In this document: piece by piece, positions 52,933 to 62,367 of the stretch | Position numbering within the stretch: the stretch's first letter is position 1 | How the letters are laid out: every line of letters starts with the position of its first letter | Source: Acidithiobacillus sp. YTS05 | GTDB lineage: Bacteria; Pseudomonadota; Gammaproteobacteria; Acidithiobacillales; Acidithiobacillaceae | Length of the DNA: 64,000 nucleotides | Reading direction: 5' to 3' | NCBI RefSeq assembly: GCF_024396695.1 | Contig: NZ_CP094359.1 | Span: forward strand, 1,116,001 to 1,180,000 | Position numbers and translations under genes: made by a program | The notes under the pieces: generated by a model | Told to the model about the DNA's origin: nothing | The model's database searches: none | Seen by the model: the letters and a program-made list of their open reading frames with translations, nothing else

Positions 52933-54504
52933 TTGCAATCCATGAATCGTCGTTCATTTTTGAAGCATCTGGGTCTGGGTGCCGGTGCCGCCGTTGCTGG
53001 CCCGCATCTGTTGGGTGTGGCCCATGCGGCTGGCGGCAGCAGTGAGCAGATGCTGCGCAGCAAGATCGAGCATGTCGTCGTGATTTTTCAGGAAAACCGG
53101 AGTTTTGATCATTACTTCGGGACATTTCAGCCGCGTAATGGCCAAAAGGTGGTCAATCTTTTGGACGCTGCCGGAAAAATCGATCCGCGCTTTACCAACC
53201 TGCAAAAAAATCCCGCGGGCATCCCGTACGCCAATCTGCCATTACCCACGGAAATTCCGGCTTTTACTCAGGCGAGTCTGCCCAACCAGCCATTTCATCT
53301 GGCGCCGTACATCCCCGCCAATGGTAACGTGCGCTGGGATCCCAAGCACCGTTTCTTCCGCATGATGGCAGAGGTCAACAACGGTAAGATGGATCTTTTC
53401 GTGGCGCTGGCGGGTGGCGCCCACACGCACCTCAGCCGCGATGAATTTCGCAAGATGACGCCGGCGCAGATTGCCTTTGATCTGGCCCGGCCCAGCGGCC
53501 CGGTGCTGGGCTATTATGAGGCGGCGGACCTGCCGTTTTACCACCGCATGGCGCATGAATATGTGCTCTTCGATCATTTCTATCAGGCCATGAGCGGTGG
53601 GAGTACGGGAAATGCGCTGTATCTGGCGGCGTGCCGCTCTTGCGTCAATCCGACTGTCCCAGACGAAAATGTTGCGCCCTTCGACCCTCATGAAGCCGGT
53701 CTGCAGCATGCCTTCTTCGACCTGCCTTACGACCATCGTCGGGTGATGGTGAACGACCTGCCGCCGCTGCAGGGTCCGACCAACGCCGGTGAGCCAAAGG
53801 TATTGAAGATCAGCCCGCCTCCCGCCGCACAGACCTACGACAACATTGGCGATCGCCTCAACGCCGCCAAGGTCGATTGGGCCTGGTATAACGAAAACTG
53901 GAATCGGGTAAAGCCCTGGGCCTTGAAAACCGCCTTTGGTCCAGGAGATGGCTCTGCTGTGGTGGAAACCTCGCAGCTCTACGTCGCCCACCACAATCCG
54001 TTCCAATATTATCCGCGCTGGTTTGATTACGTTCGGGATGGGCACATGCGCGACGCCGACGACTTTCTGGAAGATGCGCGGCAGGGCAAACTGCCTGGGG
54101 TATCCTTCATCAAGGCGAGTGCTGCGCATGACGAACATCCTGCCGATTCTGCTTCCGCAGTGGGGATGGAGTGGGTCGAGCGCTTGGTTCGTTCGGTAGG
54201 AGAGGGGCCAGCCTGGGAAAAGACCGCCATTTTCATCGCCTATGACGAGGGCGGCGGTTTCTGGGACTCGCTGCCACCCAAGGTGGTAGATGAGTACGGC
54301 TTCGGTACCCGCATTCCGGCACTGCTGATCAGTCCCTGGGCGCGTCAGGGTCTAGTGGACCACCATCTGGCGAGTACGGCCAGTATCCTCAAGTTCATTG
54401 AGACCCGCTTTGGCTTGGCGCCACTTAATCATCGCGACCGCGATGCCTACGACATGCTCGGAGCGTTCGACTGGGGGCAGCGCCCGCGCAGTTTTTCGCT
54501 GTGA
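52933..54504 (+). CDS. Tat-exported phosphoesterase (phospholipase C / acid phosphatase family)
   Basis: 523 residues. A twin-arginine signal (MNRRSFLKHLGLGAGAAVAG) is followed by the PF04185-type catalytic start IEHVVVIFQENRSFDHYFGTF, where the metal-binding E-N and the HY are typical of bacterial phospholipase C and acid phosphatases. Later motifs include SFIKASAAHDEHPAD and YDEGGGFWDSLPP. It should hydrolyse phospholipid head groups or other phosphoesters outside the inner membrane. The likely start is the TTG at 52933, six bases after AGGAG; an ATG three codons later is the alternative. It follows the RNase gene by 15 bases, in the same operon. Confidence 0.9.
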   Translation: MQSMNRRSFLKHLGLGAGAAVAGPHLLGVAHAAGGSSEQMLRSKIEHVVVIFQENRSFDHYFGTFQPRNGQKVVNLLDAAGKIDPRFTNLQKNPAGIPYANLPLPTEIPAFTQASLPNQPFHLAPYIPANGNVRWDPKHRFFRMMAEVNNGKMDLFVALAGGAHTHLSRDEFRKMTPAQIAFDLARPSGPVLGYYEAADLPFYHRMAHEYVLFDHFYQAMSGGSTGNALYLAACRSCVNPTVPDENVAPFDPHEAGLQHAFFDLPYDHRRVMVNDLPPLQGPTNAGEPKVLKISPPPAAQTYDNIGDRLNAAKVDWAWYNENWNRVKPWALKTAFGPGDGSAVVETSQLYVAHHNPFQYYPRWFDYVRDGHMRDADDFLEDARQGKLPGVSFIKASAAHDEHPADSASAVGMEWVERLVRSVGEGPAWEKTAIFIAYDEGGGFWDSLPPKVVDEYGFGTRIPALLISPWARQGLVDHHLASTASILKFIETRFGLAPLNHRDRDAYDMLGAFDWGQRPRSFSL

Positions 54505-54621
54505 TGATTCGGGGCCTGCCACCCGGCAGGTCCCGCTCAGGCGCTTCCGCTAGGGCACTCCCGCCGTTGCTTCCTGTCTGTGCTATTCTGAATTCTGGCT
54601 TATTGGCTGGGAGGCGGCGCT

Positions 54622-55875
54622 ATGGCAAAGTCCGTGATGGTGGCGGGTGCGGGGATTGTGGGTCTCTCGATAGCGCTACAGTTGCAGTTGCGTGGTTGGC
54701 AGGTGCAACTCTGGGATCGCCAGCCAGCGGGGGAGGGGACCTCTTATGGCAATGCCGGACTCATTCAACGCGAGGCGGTGTTCCCCCAGCCCTTTCCGCG
54801 GGATCTTCATGAACTTTGGCATTACGCCGGCAATCGCAGCAGTCGTGCACAGTACCGGTTTCGTGCCTTGCCGCCTCTGGCACCCGCCTTTCTGCGCTAT
54901 TGGCGCGCATCTCGTCCTGATCGTCTGCAACGCAGTGCCAAGGACTACGGAGCGCTCATTCGCCATTGTCTGGAGGACCACCTGGCACTGGCAGCCGTGA
55001 CCGATGCCAGCGAGTTGTATCGGCCGGGGGGCTGGGTACAAACCTTTCAGAAGCCGGAACATTTGGCGGCGGAGTCGGCGGCGGCCGCCTATAAAAAGCT
55101 GCACTTTGACGTGGAATATGCCTTGTGGGACGAAAATGCGCTGAAACAGCACCTTCCCATGCTGCGCGCTGGTCTCGCTGGCGCCATTCACTGGACCCAG
55201 CCTTTGGCACTGATCGAACCGGTCGCGCTGTCCCAGGCCTATTTGCGGACCTTTCAACAGCAGGGCGGCGAATTTGTCTTGGAGGGCATCAAAGAACTGG
55301 AAAAGACCGCGCACGGCTGGCGTATCCGCGGCGAGAAACAATCAGGAGAAGCTCCCTGGCTGGTATTCAGCATGGGCGCCTGGACGGTAGATTGGGCTAA
55401 GCGCTTGGGGTATCAGGCTCCAGTGTTCGTTAAACGGGGCTATCATCAGCATTATACCCAAAGCGCAGAGCCGGGACTGCCGCTGCCGGTATTGGATAGC
55501 GAGGCGGGTTATGTACTCGCACCGATGCGCCACGGTCTGCGCCTGACCACCGGGGCCGAATTTGCCGGGCGGGATGACCCACCATCGTTGCGCCAGCTAA
55601 GCCTGGCGGAGGCGGCGGCGCGTAAGCTCTACCCGGGTCTGGGGCGTCCCCTGGACCCCAAACCCTGGCTGGGACATCGTCCGTGTACGGGGGACATGCT
55701 ACCTATCATCGGTCCGCTGCGGGAGCAGCCAGGCATCTTTCTTGCTTTTGGGCACTGCCACCAGGGCCTGACCATGGGACCGAGTACCGGCCGCCTGGTG
55801 GCGCAGATGCTGGAGAATGACGCGCACCCCTTTGTGGATCCCTGGCCGTATCGTCCGGAGCGTTTCCGGGCGTAA
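54622..55875 (+). CDS. FAD-dependent amine/amino-acid oxidase, DadA/glycine-oxidase type
   Basis: This 417-residue DAO-family flavoprotein has an N-terminal dinucleotide fold VMVAGAGIVGLSIALQLQLRGW with the acidic residue following (LWDRQPAGEGTSYGNAGLI) and a C-terminal FAD-contact segment GHRPCTGDMLPIIG and FAFGHCHQGLTMGPSTGRLV. It resembles D-amino acid dehydrogenase and glycine oxidase. It is convergent with the C-P lyase operon, its stop 29 bases from the phnF stop. Related flavoenzymes oxidise aminoalkylphosphonates in other bacteria, so such a substrate is possible; it is not shown by the sequence. Confidence 0.85.
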   Translation: MAKSVMVAGAGIVGLSIALQLQLRGWQVQLWDRQPAGEGTSYGNAGLIQREAVFPQPFPRDLHELWHYAGNRSSRAQYRFRALPPLAPAFLRYWRASRPDRLQRSAKDYGALIRHCLEDHLALAAVTDASELYRPGGWVQTFQKPEHLAAESAAAAYKKLHFDVEYALWDENALKQHLPMLRAGLAGAIHWTQPLALIEPVALSQAYLRTFQQQGGEFVLEGIKELEKTAHGWRIRGEKQSGEAPWLVFSMGAWTVDWAKRLGYQAPVFVKRGYHQHYTQSAEPGLPLPVLDSEAGYVLAPMRHGLRLTTGAEFAGRDDPPSLRQLSLAEAAARKLYPGLGRPLDPKPWLGHRPCTGDMLPIIGPLREQPGIFLAFGHCHQGLTMGPSTGRLVAQMLENDAHPFVDPWPYRPERFRA

Positions 55876-55904
55876 ACGGCACCGTCGATCTGTGTGGGCT
55901 TGAA

Positions 55905-56654
55905 TTAGCCGGGTTCGTAGACCAGCCGCACGCGGGAGGCAGGGTACAGTACGGTAGAAAACTCGATACCGACCCCGGCAGGATCGACGTTGACGTTTTC
56001 ACAAAGCAACAGACATTCGCCCTTTGCCAATTGCAGGAGCTCGCGCTCGCTGGCTTGTGCTAGAGACGACTGGATGGTGGAGCGCATGCGGGTGTAATCC
56101 TGCACGCCACGCAGGCGCAGAGACTCGGTAATCCCGCGCCCGGCACGCAGGTCCTCCACCAGTGGCAGCAAGTGCTCGCCAAAGAAGAGATGACGGGCGA
56201 CGGAGATGGGTTCGTTCCCGACGAAGCCCAGGGTCTTGACCATGGCGACCCGCGGAAAATCTGGGAAAACGCCATAGGACTGGATACGGCGCAGCTCGGG
56301 CAAATCCGCCAGGTCCAGAATTTGTGCTTCCAGTATCTGATTGTGTCCAGGCTTCTGGTATTTCTTGACCCATTCAGAAAAACGCGGACGCTGCATTAAT
56401 TGGTAATCAAACTGGGGTTGGGCGACAAAAGTCCCGATACCATGCCGGGTTTCTGCCGCACCCAATTCACAAAGCTGTTGCAATGCGCGGCGCAGGGTAT
56501 GACGATTGACGCCGTATTCCTCGGCCAGAAACTGCTCACTCGGCAAGCGTTCGCCGCTCGGCCACTCCTTGGCCTCGATGCGTGCGTAAAGATCGTCGGC
56601 GATCTGTTTCCAGATGCTGATGCCGTTCTGAAAGTTGGTGATATGTACGGGCAT
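55905..56654 (-). CDS. phnF: PhnF, GntR/HutC-family regulator of phosphonate use
   Basis: This 249-residue regulator has an N-terminal GntR winged helix (IWKQIADDLYARIEAKEW, then LPSEQFLAEEYGVNRHTLRRALQQL) and a C-terminal UTRA effector domain (RMRSTIQSSLAQASERELLQL, CLLLCENVNVD). It ends the phn operon, five bases downstream of phnN. HutC-group members bind TTGTATAGACAA-like sites; a one-mismatch version lies just upstream of phnG, so autoregulated repression of the whole operon is likely. Confidence 0.93.
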   Translation of the reverse strand: MPVHITNFQNGISIWKQIADDLYARIEAKEWPSGERLPSEQFLAEEYGVNRHTLRRALQQLCELGAAETRHGIGTFVAQPQFDYQLMQRPRFSEWVKKYQKPGHNQILEAQILDLADLPELRRIQSYGVFPDFPRVAMVKTLGFVGNEPISVARHLFFGEHLLPLVEDLRAGRGITESLRLRGVQDYTRMRSTIQSSLAQASERELLQLAKGECLLLCENVNVDPAGVGIEFSTVLYPASRVRLVYEPG

Positions 56655-56659
56655 GGCAG

Positions 56660-57193
56660 TCAGTCTAGCAAATTCCGCAGGATCGTGAGCAGATCCGTCA
56701 GGGCATCTTCCACGGCACCGTTGTTGGAGATAGGAAAATCCACCACGTCTGGGCCAAGAGGAACTTGGCGTGCCAGGCGTTCGGAAATCGCGTCGGTAGA
56801 TTCCCGATTCCGCGCCAGCAGGCGCTCGCGACGAATCTGCGCGTCGGCATCGATGAGGATCGTGCTGCCCCCCAGAGTCTGGCGCAAGCTGAGCAGGGTC
56901 TGGCGCGATACACTGACCACTACCAGGCGACCATCCTGGGGTAATGCCGACCAGGGTAGCGCGTACTCCCAGCCATGTGCCTGCCAGGAAAGGGCAAGCC
57001 GGCCCTGTTTTTCCAGGGCCGTGAGTTCTTCAGGCGGTACGTATTCTTCTCCCCAGGCGGGCTGCGGCCGGGTCACCAAGCGTCTGGCAAAATAAACGCG
57101 GGGATCATCGCATAAGGCCTCCTGAGCAAGGCGGAGCAGGGTATCTTTCCCTGCGCCGGAGGGGCCGGCCACCCAGACGAAGGATGATTTCAT
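56660..57193 (-). CDS. phnN: PhnN, ribose 1,5-bisphosphate phosphokinase
   Basis: 177 residues from MKSSFVWVAGPSGAGKDTLL, with the P-loop GPSGAGKD at ~10-17, followed by ARRLVTRPQPAWGEEYV and a guanylate-kinase-like lid (ADAQIRRERLLARNRES). It converts ribose 1,5-bisphosphate, a product of C-P lyase action, to PRPP. I chose the ATG at 57193, which overlaps the stop of the DUF1045 gene (ATGA); the frame stays open 70 codons further upstream but that part lies inside DUF1045. Confidence 0.93.
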   Translation of the reverse strand: MKSSFVWVAGPSGAGKDTLLRLAQEALCDDPRVYFARRLVTRPQPAWGEEYVPPEELTALEKQGRLALSWQAHGWEYALPWSALPQDGRLVVVSVSRQTLLSLRQTLGGSTILIDADAQIRRERLLARNRESTDAISERLARQVPLGPDVVDFPISNNGAVEDALTDLLTILRNLLD

Positions 57194-57855
57194 CCGCGGG
57201 CCCCCAAAGGAATTTCCGCGATGACCCGAAAGGGATTTTTGGCATCGTCTTGCACCAAGAGCGCAAGGGAGCGCAAAAAGCGGGGACGGAGGAGTACCTC
57301 CGAGAAAAATTCCTGTGTCTGCGGCAGCCAAGCGTCGGGCTTGGGAACTGCATCGCTCAGGGTCAGGTGAAAGACAAAATCGGTAAAGACATGCGGATAC
57401 CCCCATTGCCGCAACTGCGCTCGCTGGCGCTCGCTGTAGCTGGCGCGGGATCGCTGCTGCAACTCTTCCTCATTGTAGGGACGGCGGAAAGAGTCCAGTT
57501 CCCGAACGCAGGCATCGGCCAGGGCATGCAATTCCGGGCAGGATTGCGTCAAACGCAGGCTCAGGAAGGCATCGTCCAGCACCAGACGCAAATCCGGAAG
57601 ACGAAACGGCTCATGCTGCTGCAGCAGAGAGCGGGTCGCTGCTTCGAGATCTGCGAGAGTGCCCTGGAGAGGCATGGGCGCCTTGATGGTGGCGTGGAAA
57701 CCATAAGCTTGGGCGCGCCCCGCCGGTACCTGTGGATGGGGTCGGGAGACTGCGCACACTGTACGGCTGTCCCAGCCCAGCCAACGACTTCCGCACTCCC
57801 ACAGCGGATCATCGGCCAACGGCAAATAGTAGAGAGCGACACGCATGGTTCTCAA
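57190..57855 (-). CDS. DUF1045 phosphonate-metabolism protein (2H phosphoesterase fold)
   Basis: 221 residues. MRVALYYLPLADDPLWECGSRWLG is the DUF1045 N-terminus. Two H-x-T/S-like motifs (YGFHATIKAPM and DFVFHLTLSDA) are the hallmark of 2H phosphoesterases. In other bacteria this family sits in phn operons and acts on ribose cyclic phosphates, functionally like PhnP. It overlaps phnM upstream and phnN downstream by four bases each. The exact reaction here is inferred from that context. Confidence 0.9.
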   Translation of the reverse strand: MRTMRVALYYLPLADDPLWECGSRWLGWDSRTVCAVSRPHPQVPAGRAQAYGFHATIKAPMPLQGTLADLEAATRSLLQQHEPFRLPDLRLVLDDAFLSLRLTQSCPELHALADACVRELDSFRRPYNEEELQQRSRASYSERQRAQLRQWGYPHVFTDFVFHLTLSDAVPKPDAWLPQTQEFFSEVLLRPRFLRSLALLVQDDAKNPFRVIAEIPLGARG

Positions 57856-58991
57856 CCGACGCGCTCGCCCGCACGCCAGACTCCGCGCAGGGTCACCAGC
57901 CCGTCCTGATAGCGCCCGCGCAGCAGATCTGCGCGCTGTCCGGGGGTCATACTTCCGCGATCTTCCAGACCCAATAGTCTTGCTGGACTACTGGTGACCA
58001 TGGCTATGGCCTGCGGAAGGGAGGCGAGCTTCTGCTCGGCCAGGAGGAAAGCTGCCTCCAGTAAGGAGCTCGGGTAGTAGTCAGAGGCCAGGGCGCTGAC
58101 TACGCCCTCCCGCACCAGATCAGCCACCGCCACATTGCCGGAGTGGGAGCCACCGCGCACCAGATTGGGGGCGCCGGCCACCGTCGCCATGCCCAGATCC
58201 ACGGCATGCCGAGCAGCGGCAAGAGTTACTGGAAACTCGCTGATACGAATGCCATCGCGTGCGTTGCGTTCGATTTCTTCTGGAGTGACATCGTCGTGAC
58301 TCGCTACCGGTAGAGGCCGGTCGCGTAGCAGCTCGAGAATGAAAGCGCGATTCTGGGCGCTATAGCGATGGTGCCTTTCCTGTGATTCCGCGATACGCTG
58401 CTCCAACTCCTCTTCGCTCAAACCCTCCGCGCGGCGCCCCGAGCGGAATTTTTCGAGATTGGTGTGCTGTCCCACTCCCGGCGTGTGATCCATCAGACTG
58501 AGCATCTGCACGGGTCCTGCCGCCAGGCTTTCCTGCAGCAACTGCGGCAGATTGGCCACCGGCAATTCGCAACGGAGATGCAGAAAATGCTCGGCGCGCA
58601 ACTGATCGCCAGCGCGCAACTGTTGCAGGTCGACCAGTGCGTCGCGTAAGGTCTGCACCCGCTGCGCCTCGAAGCCGGCGTCACCAACGCAGAGGGCGTC
58701 GGCAACGCTGGTGATTCCTGCCGCGATGCATTGGGCATCGTGCGCTAGAAAGGCCGAGCGCGAGGGCCAACGGGCCTGCGTCCGCGGCTGTACCTGCCGC
58801 TCCAGGTTGTCCGTATGGATATCCACCAGGCCCGGAAGCAGGAAATCGCCGGCACAGTCGAGGAGTTCCGAGCTACTCGATGGTCCCTCGTCCAGGATCC
58901 GGATCTTGCCGTCATCATCCAGCAGTAACGAACCAAGCACGACTTCATCGGGCAGAACCAGGCGGGCGTTGCGAAATCCACGGATCTTCAT
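57852..58991 (-). CDS. phnM: PhnM, phosphoribosyl-phosphonate triphosphate hydrolase
   Basis: This 379-residue amidohydrolase-fold enzyme has LPGLVDIHTDNLERQVQPR (metal-binding H-x-D and the following E), SHDDVTPEEIERNARDG, ISEFPVTLAAARHA and ALASDYYPSSLLEA. It cleaves the triphosphate of the 5-triphosphoribosyl-phosphonate made by PhnI, releasing pyrophosphate before C-P bond cleavage. It overlaps phnL upstream and DUF1045 downstream by four bases. Length and metal-site residues are complete. Confidence 0.95.
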   Translation of the reverse strand: MKIRGFRNARLVLPDEVVLGSLLLDDDGKIRILDEGPSSSSELLDCAGDFLLPGLVDIHTDNLERQVQPRTQARWPSRSAFLAHDAQCIAAGITSVADALCVGDAGFEAQRVQTLRDALVDLQQLRAGDQLRAEHFLHLRCELPVANLPQLLQESLAAGPVQMLSLMDHTPGVGQHTNLEKFRSGRRAEGLSEEELEQRIAESQERHHRYSAQNRAFILELLRDRPLPVASHDDVTPEEIERNARDGIRISEFPVTLAAARHAVDLGMATVAGAPNLVRGGSHSGNVAVADLVREGVVSALASDYYPSSLLEAAFLLAEQKLASLPQAIAMVTSSPARLLGLEDRGSMTPGQRADLLRGRYQDGLVTLRGVWRAGERVG

Positions 58992-59683
58992 GAGCAGGCA
59001 TCTCCAGCGGCAAGGATAAGTTCGCGGTCGGCAAGCTTTCGAATCTGTTGCGGGTCGTGCAAGATGAGCAGAATGCTACGACCATTCTCCTTGGCACGCC
59101 GAATTTCAGCAAGAATCAGGGCGGCATTGGCGGGGTCCAGGGAAGCCGTCGGTTCATCCAGCAGGAGCAGGGGATGGGTGCCGATCAGGGTACGGGCGAC
59201 ATTCACCCGTTGTTGTTCGCCGCCGGAAAAGCTGGCGGGGGGCAAATGGTGCAGCGCCAGCGGAATATTCAGGCGCAGTAATAACTCGCGGGCCCGCGCC
59301 GCCGCCTCTGTGTCGGATTTTCCTTGTAATAGCGCTGGCTCGGCGACGATCGCCAGGGTCGATACGCGGGGGATCACCCGCAGAAACTGGCTGGCGTACG
59401 CCATGCTCCAGCGTCGCGCATCCAGGATGCTGCGGGAGTCGGCGCGAGAGAGTTCCAGGCATTGCTGTTGGTGATGTAGATAAATGCTACCGGAATCCAC
59501 CCGGTAGCTACCGAAAACGCAACGCAGGAGGGTCGACTTGCCGGCACCGGAGGGCCCGCGCAGGGCCACGCATTCGCCGGCCTGCAACTGGAAATCTGGG
59601 GCGCGCAGAGTGGGTAAGCGCTGCCCGCCACGCAAGTGCAGGGTAAAAGTCTTTTCCAGGGACTCCACTTCGAGCAGATTCAT
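58988..59683 (-). CDS. phnL: PhnL, ABC-type ATPase of the C-P lyase system
   Basis: This 231-residue ABC ATPase has Walker A GPSGAGKSTLL, the signature SFSGGEQQRVNVAR and Walker B LLLLDEPTASLD. PhnL is one of two non-transport ABC proteins of the phn core; it is required for PhnI-type chemistry or complex turnover, although its precise action is not settled. It shares four-base overlaps with phnK and phnM. No membrane partner exists in the operon, consistent with a non-transport role. Confidence 0.94.
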   Translation of the reverse strand: MNLLEVESLEKTFTLHLRGGQRLPTLRAPDFQLQAGECVALRGPSGAGKSTLLRCVFGSYRVDSGSIYLHHQQQCLELSRADSRSILDARRWSMAYASQFLRVIPRVSTLAIVAEPALLQGKSDTEAAARARELLLRLNIPLALHHLPPASFSGGEQQRVNVARTLIGTHPLLLLDEPTASLDPANAALILAEIRRAKENGRSILLILHDPQQIRKLADRELILAAGDACS

Positions 59684-60462
59684 AGGGTCAGAACCGAGGC
59701 GACCAGTAGTTGGCTATAGGGATGTTGCGGATCCTCCAACACCTGGTCTACCAGGCCTGCCTCCACCACTCGCCCACCCTGCAGAATGATTAGCCGTTGG
59801 GCGAGGAGGCGGGCAACGCCCAGATCGTGGGTGACCAGGGCAACGGCCATGGCACTGCTCTGGACCAACTTGCGGATCAGGTCGAGAACCGCTGCCTGTA
59901 CGGAAAGATCGAGACCGCTGGTGGGCTCGTCCAGTAACAGGATACTGGGCCGACTGATCAACACCCGGGCAAGCTGGAGGCGCTGGAGCATGCCTCCGGA
60001 AAATTGCTGGGGCGTGTCATCGATGCGGTCAGGATCGATCTCCACCCGCGCTAACCAGTCCTTTGCCTCCGCCCGCAGACGGGCGTAGGAACGTTCCCCC
60101 TGCGCCAGCCGACGCTCGATAATGTTGGCCCCCGCACTATGCTGCATGCGCAGGGAATCGCGGGAGTTTTGCGTCATCAGCGCCCAGCGGCTGCGCTGCA
60201 ATTGACGCAGTTCCTGTTGTCGTAGTTCGGCAAGATCGCAGCGTCGGCCATGACCATCATCAGCCTCCACCACCCCCCGACTCGGCCGCAGATCGCCATG
60301 CAGCAGTCGCAGCAGGGTGGATTTCCCCGATCCACTTTCGCCCACGATGGCCAGCACCTCACCAGGATAGAGTTCGAGATGCACGTCGTGAAGCACCTTG
60401 CGTTGGCCAAAGGCAAAATCCAAGTCCTGCGCGCGCAGGGAGGGCTCGATTTGCGGAGTCAT
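59680..60462 (-). CDS. phnK: PhnK, ABC-type ATPase of the C-P lyase complex
   Basis: 260 residues from the ATG at 60462 (MTPQIEPSLRAQDLDFAFG), which overlaps the phnJ stop (ATGA). Walker A is GESGSGKSTLL, the signature FSGGMLQRLQLARVL and Walker B ILLLDEPTSGLD. The typical PhnK insert SRDSLRMQHSAGANIIERR is present. PhnK binds the PhnGHIJ core near PhnJ and couples ATP hydrolysis to the reaction cycle. An extended N-terminal reading of seven more codons is unlikely. Confidence 0.95.
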   Translation of the reverse strand: MTPQIEPSLRAQDLDFAFGQRKVLHDVHLELYPGEVLAIVGESGSGKSTLLRLLHGDLRPSRGVVEADDGHGRRCDLAELRQQELRQLQRSRWALMTQNSRDSLRMQHSAGANIIERRLAQGERSYARLRAEAKDWLARVEIDPDRIDDTPQQFSGGMLQRLQLARVLISRPSILLLDEPTSGLDLSVQAAVLDLIRKLVQSSAMAVALVTHDLGVARLLAQRLIILQGGRVVEAGLVDQVLEDPQHPYSQLLVASVLTL

Positions 60463-61292
60463 CCCTCTATTCTCCGCTGGCAATAATCGGTGTCGGAGCA
60501 GACGTATTGTCTTCGGCCCGCATCGTCCAGAATGATCTCGTCCTTATACGATTCTGTGCTGCCGCAGCGATGGCAGGGCGGTTGCTCCCACTCGGGACAG
60601 AAGGGATGGTCGGAAAACTGCAGAGGCTCAACGTTGGTGTAAGGAGGTACGGCATAGAGGCGACGCTCCCGTCCCGCGCCAAAAAGGTGCAAAGCCGCGC
60701 TCTGATGCAGCTTCGGGAGATCGAAGGCCGGAATCGGAGACGGAGACATCAAATACCGGCCATGGACCAGGACCGGGTAATCGTAACTCACGGTGATACG
60801 CCCCTGGCGCGCCACCTGGTCGAAAAGAGATAAATACATGAGGCTGTAATCTCCCCAGGCGTGCAGGCGGAGGGTTTCCGTCTGCCGGGCTTCGAGTTTG
60901 AACAAGGGTTCCGGCATGGGCACCTGATAGACCATGATCTGTCCCTCGCGCAGGGGCGTTTCTGGAATACGGTGGCGAGTCTGGATGATAGTCGACTCGT
61001 CGCTTCGGGTGCTGCGGCTTACCCCGGCGGTGCGGGCAAAAAACCGGGCAATGGAGATGGCGTTGGTGGTATCGTCCGCCCCTTGATCGATGACCTTGAG
61101 GATATCGTCACTACCCAGGATGGCCGCGGTGACCTGAATGCCTCCGGTCCCCCAGCCATAGGGCAGGGGAAGATTACGGCTGGGGAAAGAGATCTGATGA
61201 CCGGGTATGGCCACCGCCTTGAGCAGTTTGCGGCGGATGGCACGTTTGCTGCCCTCATCCAGATACGCGAAATTATACGACACTTGCATCAT
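60459..61292 (-). CDS. phnJ: PhnJ, radical-SAM C-P lyase
   Basis: This 277-residue enzyme breaks the carbon-phosphorus bond of ribosyl-phosphonate using S-adenosylmethionine and a 4Fe-4S cluster. Cysteines C240, C243, C265 and C271 (CHRC, then CSDTDYC) match the known E. coli set shifted by one; GWGTGGIQVTAA near the N-terminus holds the glycine that carries the radical in the known enzyme. The start is one of two tandem ATGs (61292/61289) overlapping phnI by about 20 bases. All catalytic residues are present. Confidence 0.97.
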   Translation of the reverse strand: MMQVSYNFAYLDEGSKRAIRRKLLKAVAIPGHQISFPSRNLPLPYGWGTGGIQVTAAILGSDDILKVIDQGADDTTNAISIARFFARTAGVSRSTRSDESTIIQTRHRIPETPLREGQIMVYQVPMPEPLFKLEARQTETLRLHAWGDYSLMYLSLFDQVARQGRITVSYDYPVLVHGRYLMSPSPIPAFDLPKLHQSAALHLFGAGRERRLYAVPPYTNVEPLQFSDHPFCPEWEQPPCHRCGSTESYKDEIILDDAGRRQYVCSDTDYCQRRIEG

Positions 61293-62367
61293 CGGCTCCT
61301 GCCGCCGGGTCCTTCAGGGTTTCCTGCCGCAGATTGCGCAGGGTCTGCAGCTCACTCTGAAAATCTACATGGTGGGGTAGCTTCAGGTGTTCCAGAAAGC
61401 CCATGGCTGCCACGTTGTCACCGTGGGCCAGCACAAACTCCTGATCCTGCGCTGGAGCGTTGCACTCCTCCCCCAGCTCGGCGCCGCGCAGGGCGCGATC
61501 CACCAGCGCCATGGCAATGGCTTTGCGCTCGTTGCCGCCCAATTGCAGGCCATAACCGCGAGTGAACTGTGCCTGTTCCGTCGCTGGCTGGTGCACGGTT
61601 TCTGCCTCGACGGCATGCACTTCGCCAATGCAGACCGCTTCGACAATTCCCGGTAGTTGCACATAGACCCGCGCCGGACCGCTGCGCAATTCCCCCAGAA
61701 ACGGATGGGTATGTCCATAGCCGCGTTGTGTGGAATAGGCCAGACCGAGTACAAACCCCTCATCGGCCCGGGCCAGCGCTTGCAGGCGCAAGGCCCGCGG
61801 GGCAGGGAATTGGAGAGGCTCCTCGCGTAGATCGGGCGGGACGGCCGGCCCTTTTTCATTAGCACTGCTGGCCTCCAGTATTCCCTCGCGCGTAAGGATT
61901 TCCGCGAGATTACCGGATTCGCCATGCTTGGCGTTGGACTCCAAATCATGCTGCGGCAATTCCATCCCGGCGAAAAATCCGATCAAGCGATGCGAGTAAT
62001 CGTAGGTGGCACCAAGGCGCTGTCCTCCCGGCAGGTCCTTGAATACCGCCGAAATCCGTCGCTCTGCACGGGCGTCGTCGAGAGCTATTGGCAGTGCCTC
62101 CCCCAGTCGGGGCAAGGTGGCGGCATAGGCGCGCAGCAGAAACACCGCTTCGAGAACATCTCCTTGTCCCTGTAGGAGTGCCTGCGCCGCGAGTTTCGGT
62201 GCGTGGAGAGCAGCCTCGGCCATGACCCGATCGATGGCTTTGCGCTGGGAGCGCAGGGTCTCGGTAATGCGCGCTGTGTCGTCGATCCTTCCTTCGATCT
62301 CCTGGGCCACCAGGCGGTGTGCCTGGTCGATGGCTGCCTCGCCCCCTTTGCTGGCTACATAGCTCAT
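61273..62367 (-). CDS. phnI: PhnI, nucleosidase/transferase subunit of C-P lyase
   Basis: 364 residues from MSYVASKGGEAAIDQAHRLV, with the PhnI patterns GYGHTHPFLGELRSG, YVQLPGIVEAVCIGEVH and FVLAHGDNVAAMGFLEHLKLPHHVDFQ. With PhnG and PhnH it replaces the adenine of ATP with the phosphonate. I chose the ATG at 62367, overlapping the phnH stop; the open frame upstream lies within phnH. Length is normal. Confidence 0.96.
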   Translation of the reverse strand: MSYVASKGGEAAIDQAHRLVAQEIEGRIDDTARITETLRSQRKAIDRVMAEAALHAPKLAAQALLQGQGDVLEAVFLLRAYAATLPRLGEALPIALDDARAERRISAVFKDLPGGQRLGATYDYSHRLIGFFAGMELPQHDLESNAKHGESGNLAEILTREGILEASSANEKGPAVPPDLREEPLQFPAPRALRLQALARADEGFVLGLAYSTQRGYGHTHPFLGELRSGPARVYVQLPGIVEAVCIGEVHAVEAETVHQPATEQAQFTRGYGLQLGGNERKAIAMALVDRALRGAELGEECNAPAQDQEFVLAHGDNVAAMGFLEHLKLPHHVDFQSELQTLRNLRQETLKDPAAGADDASVV

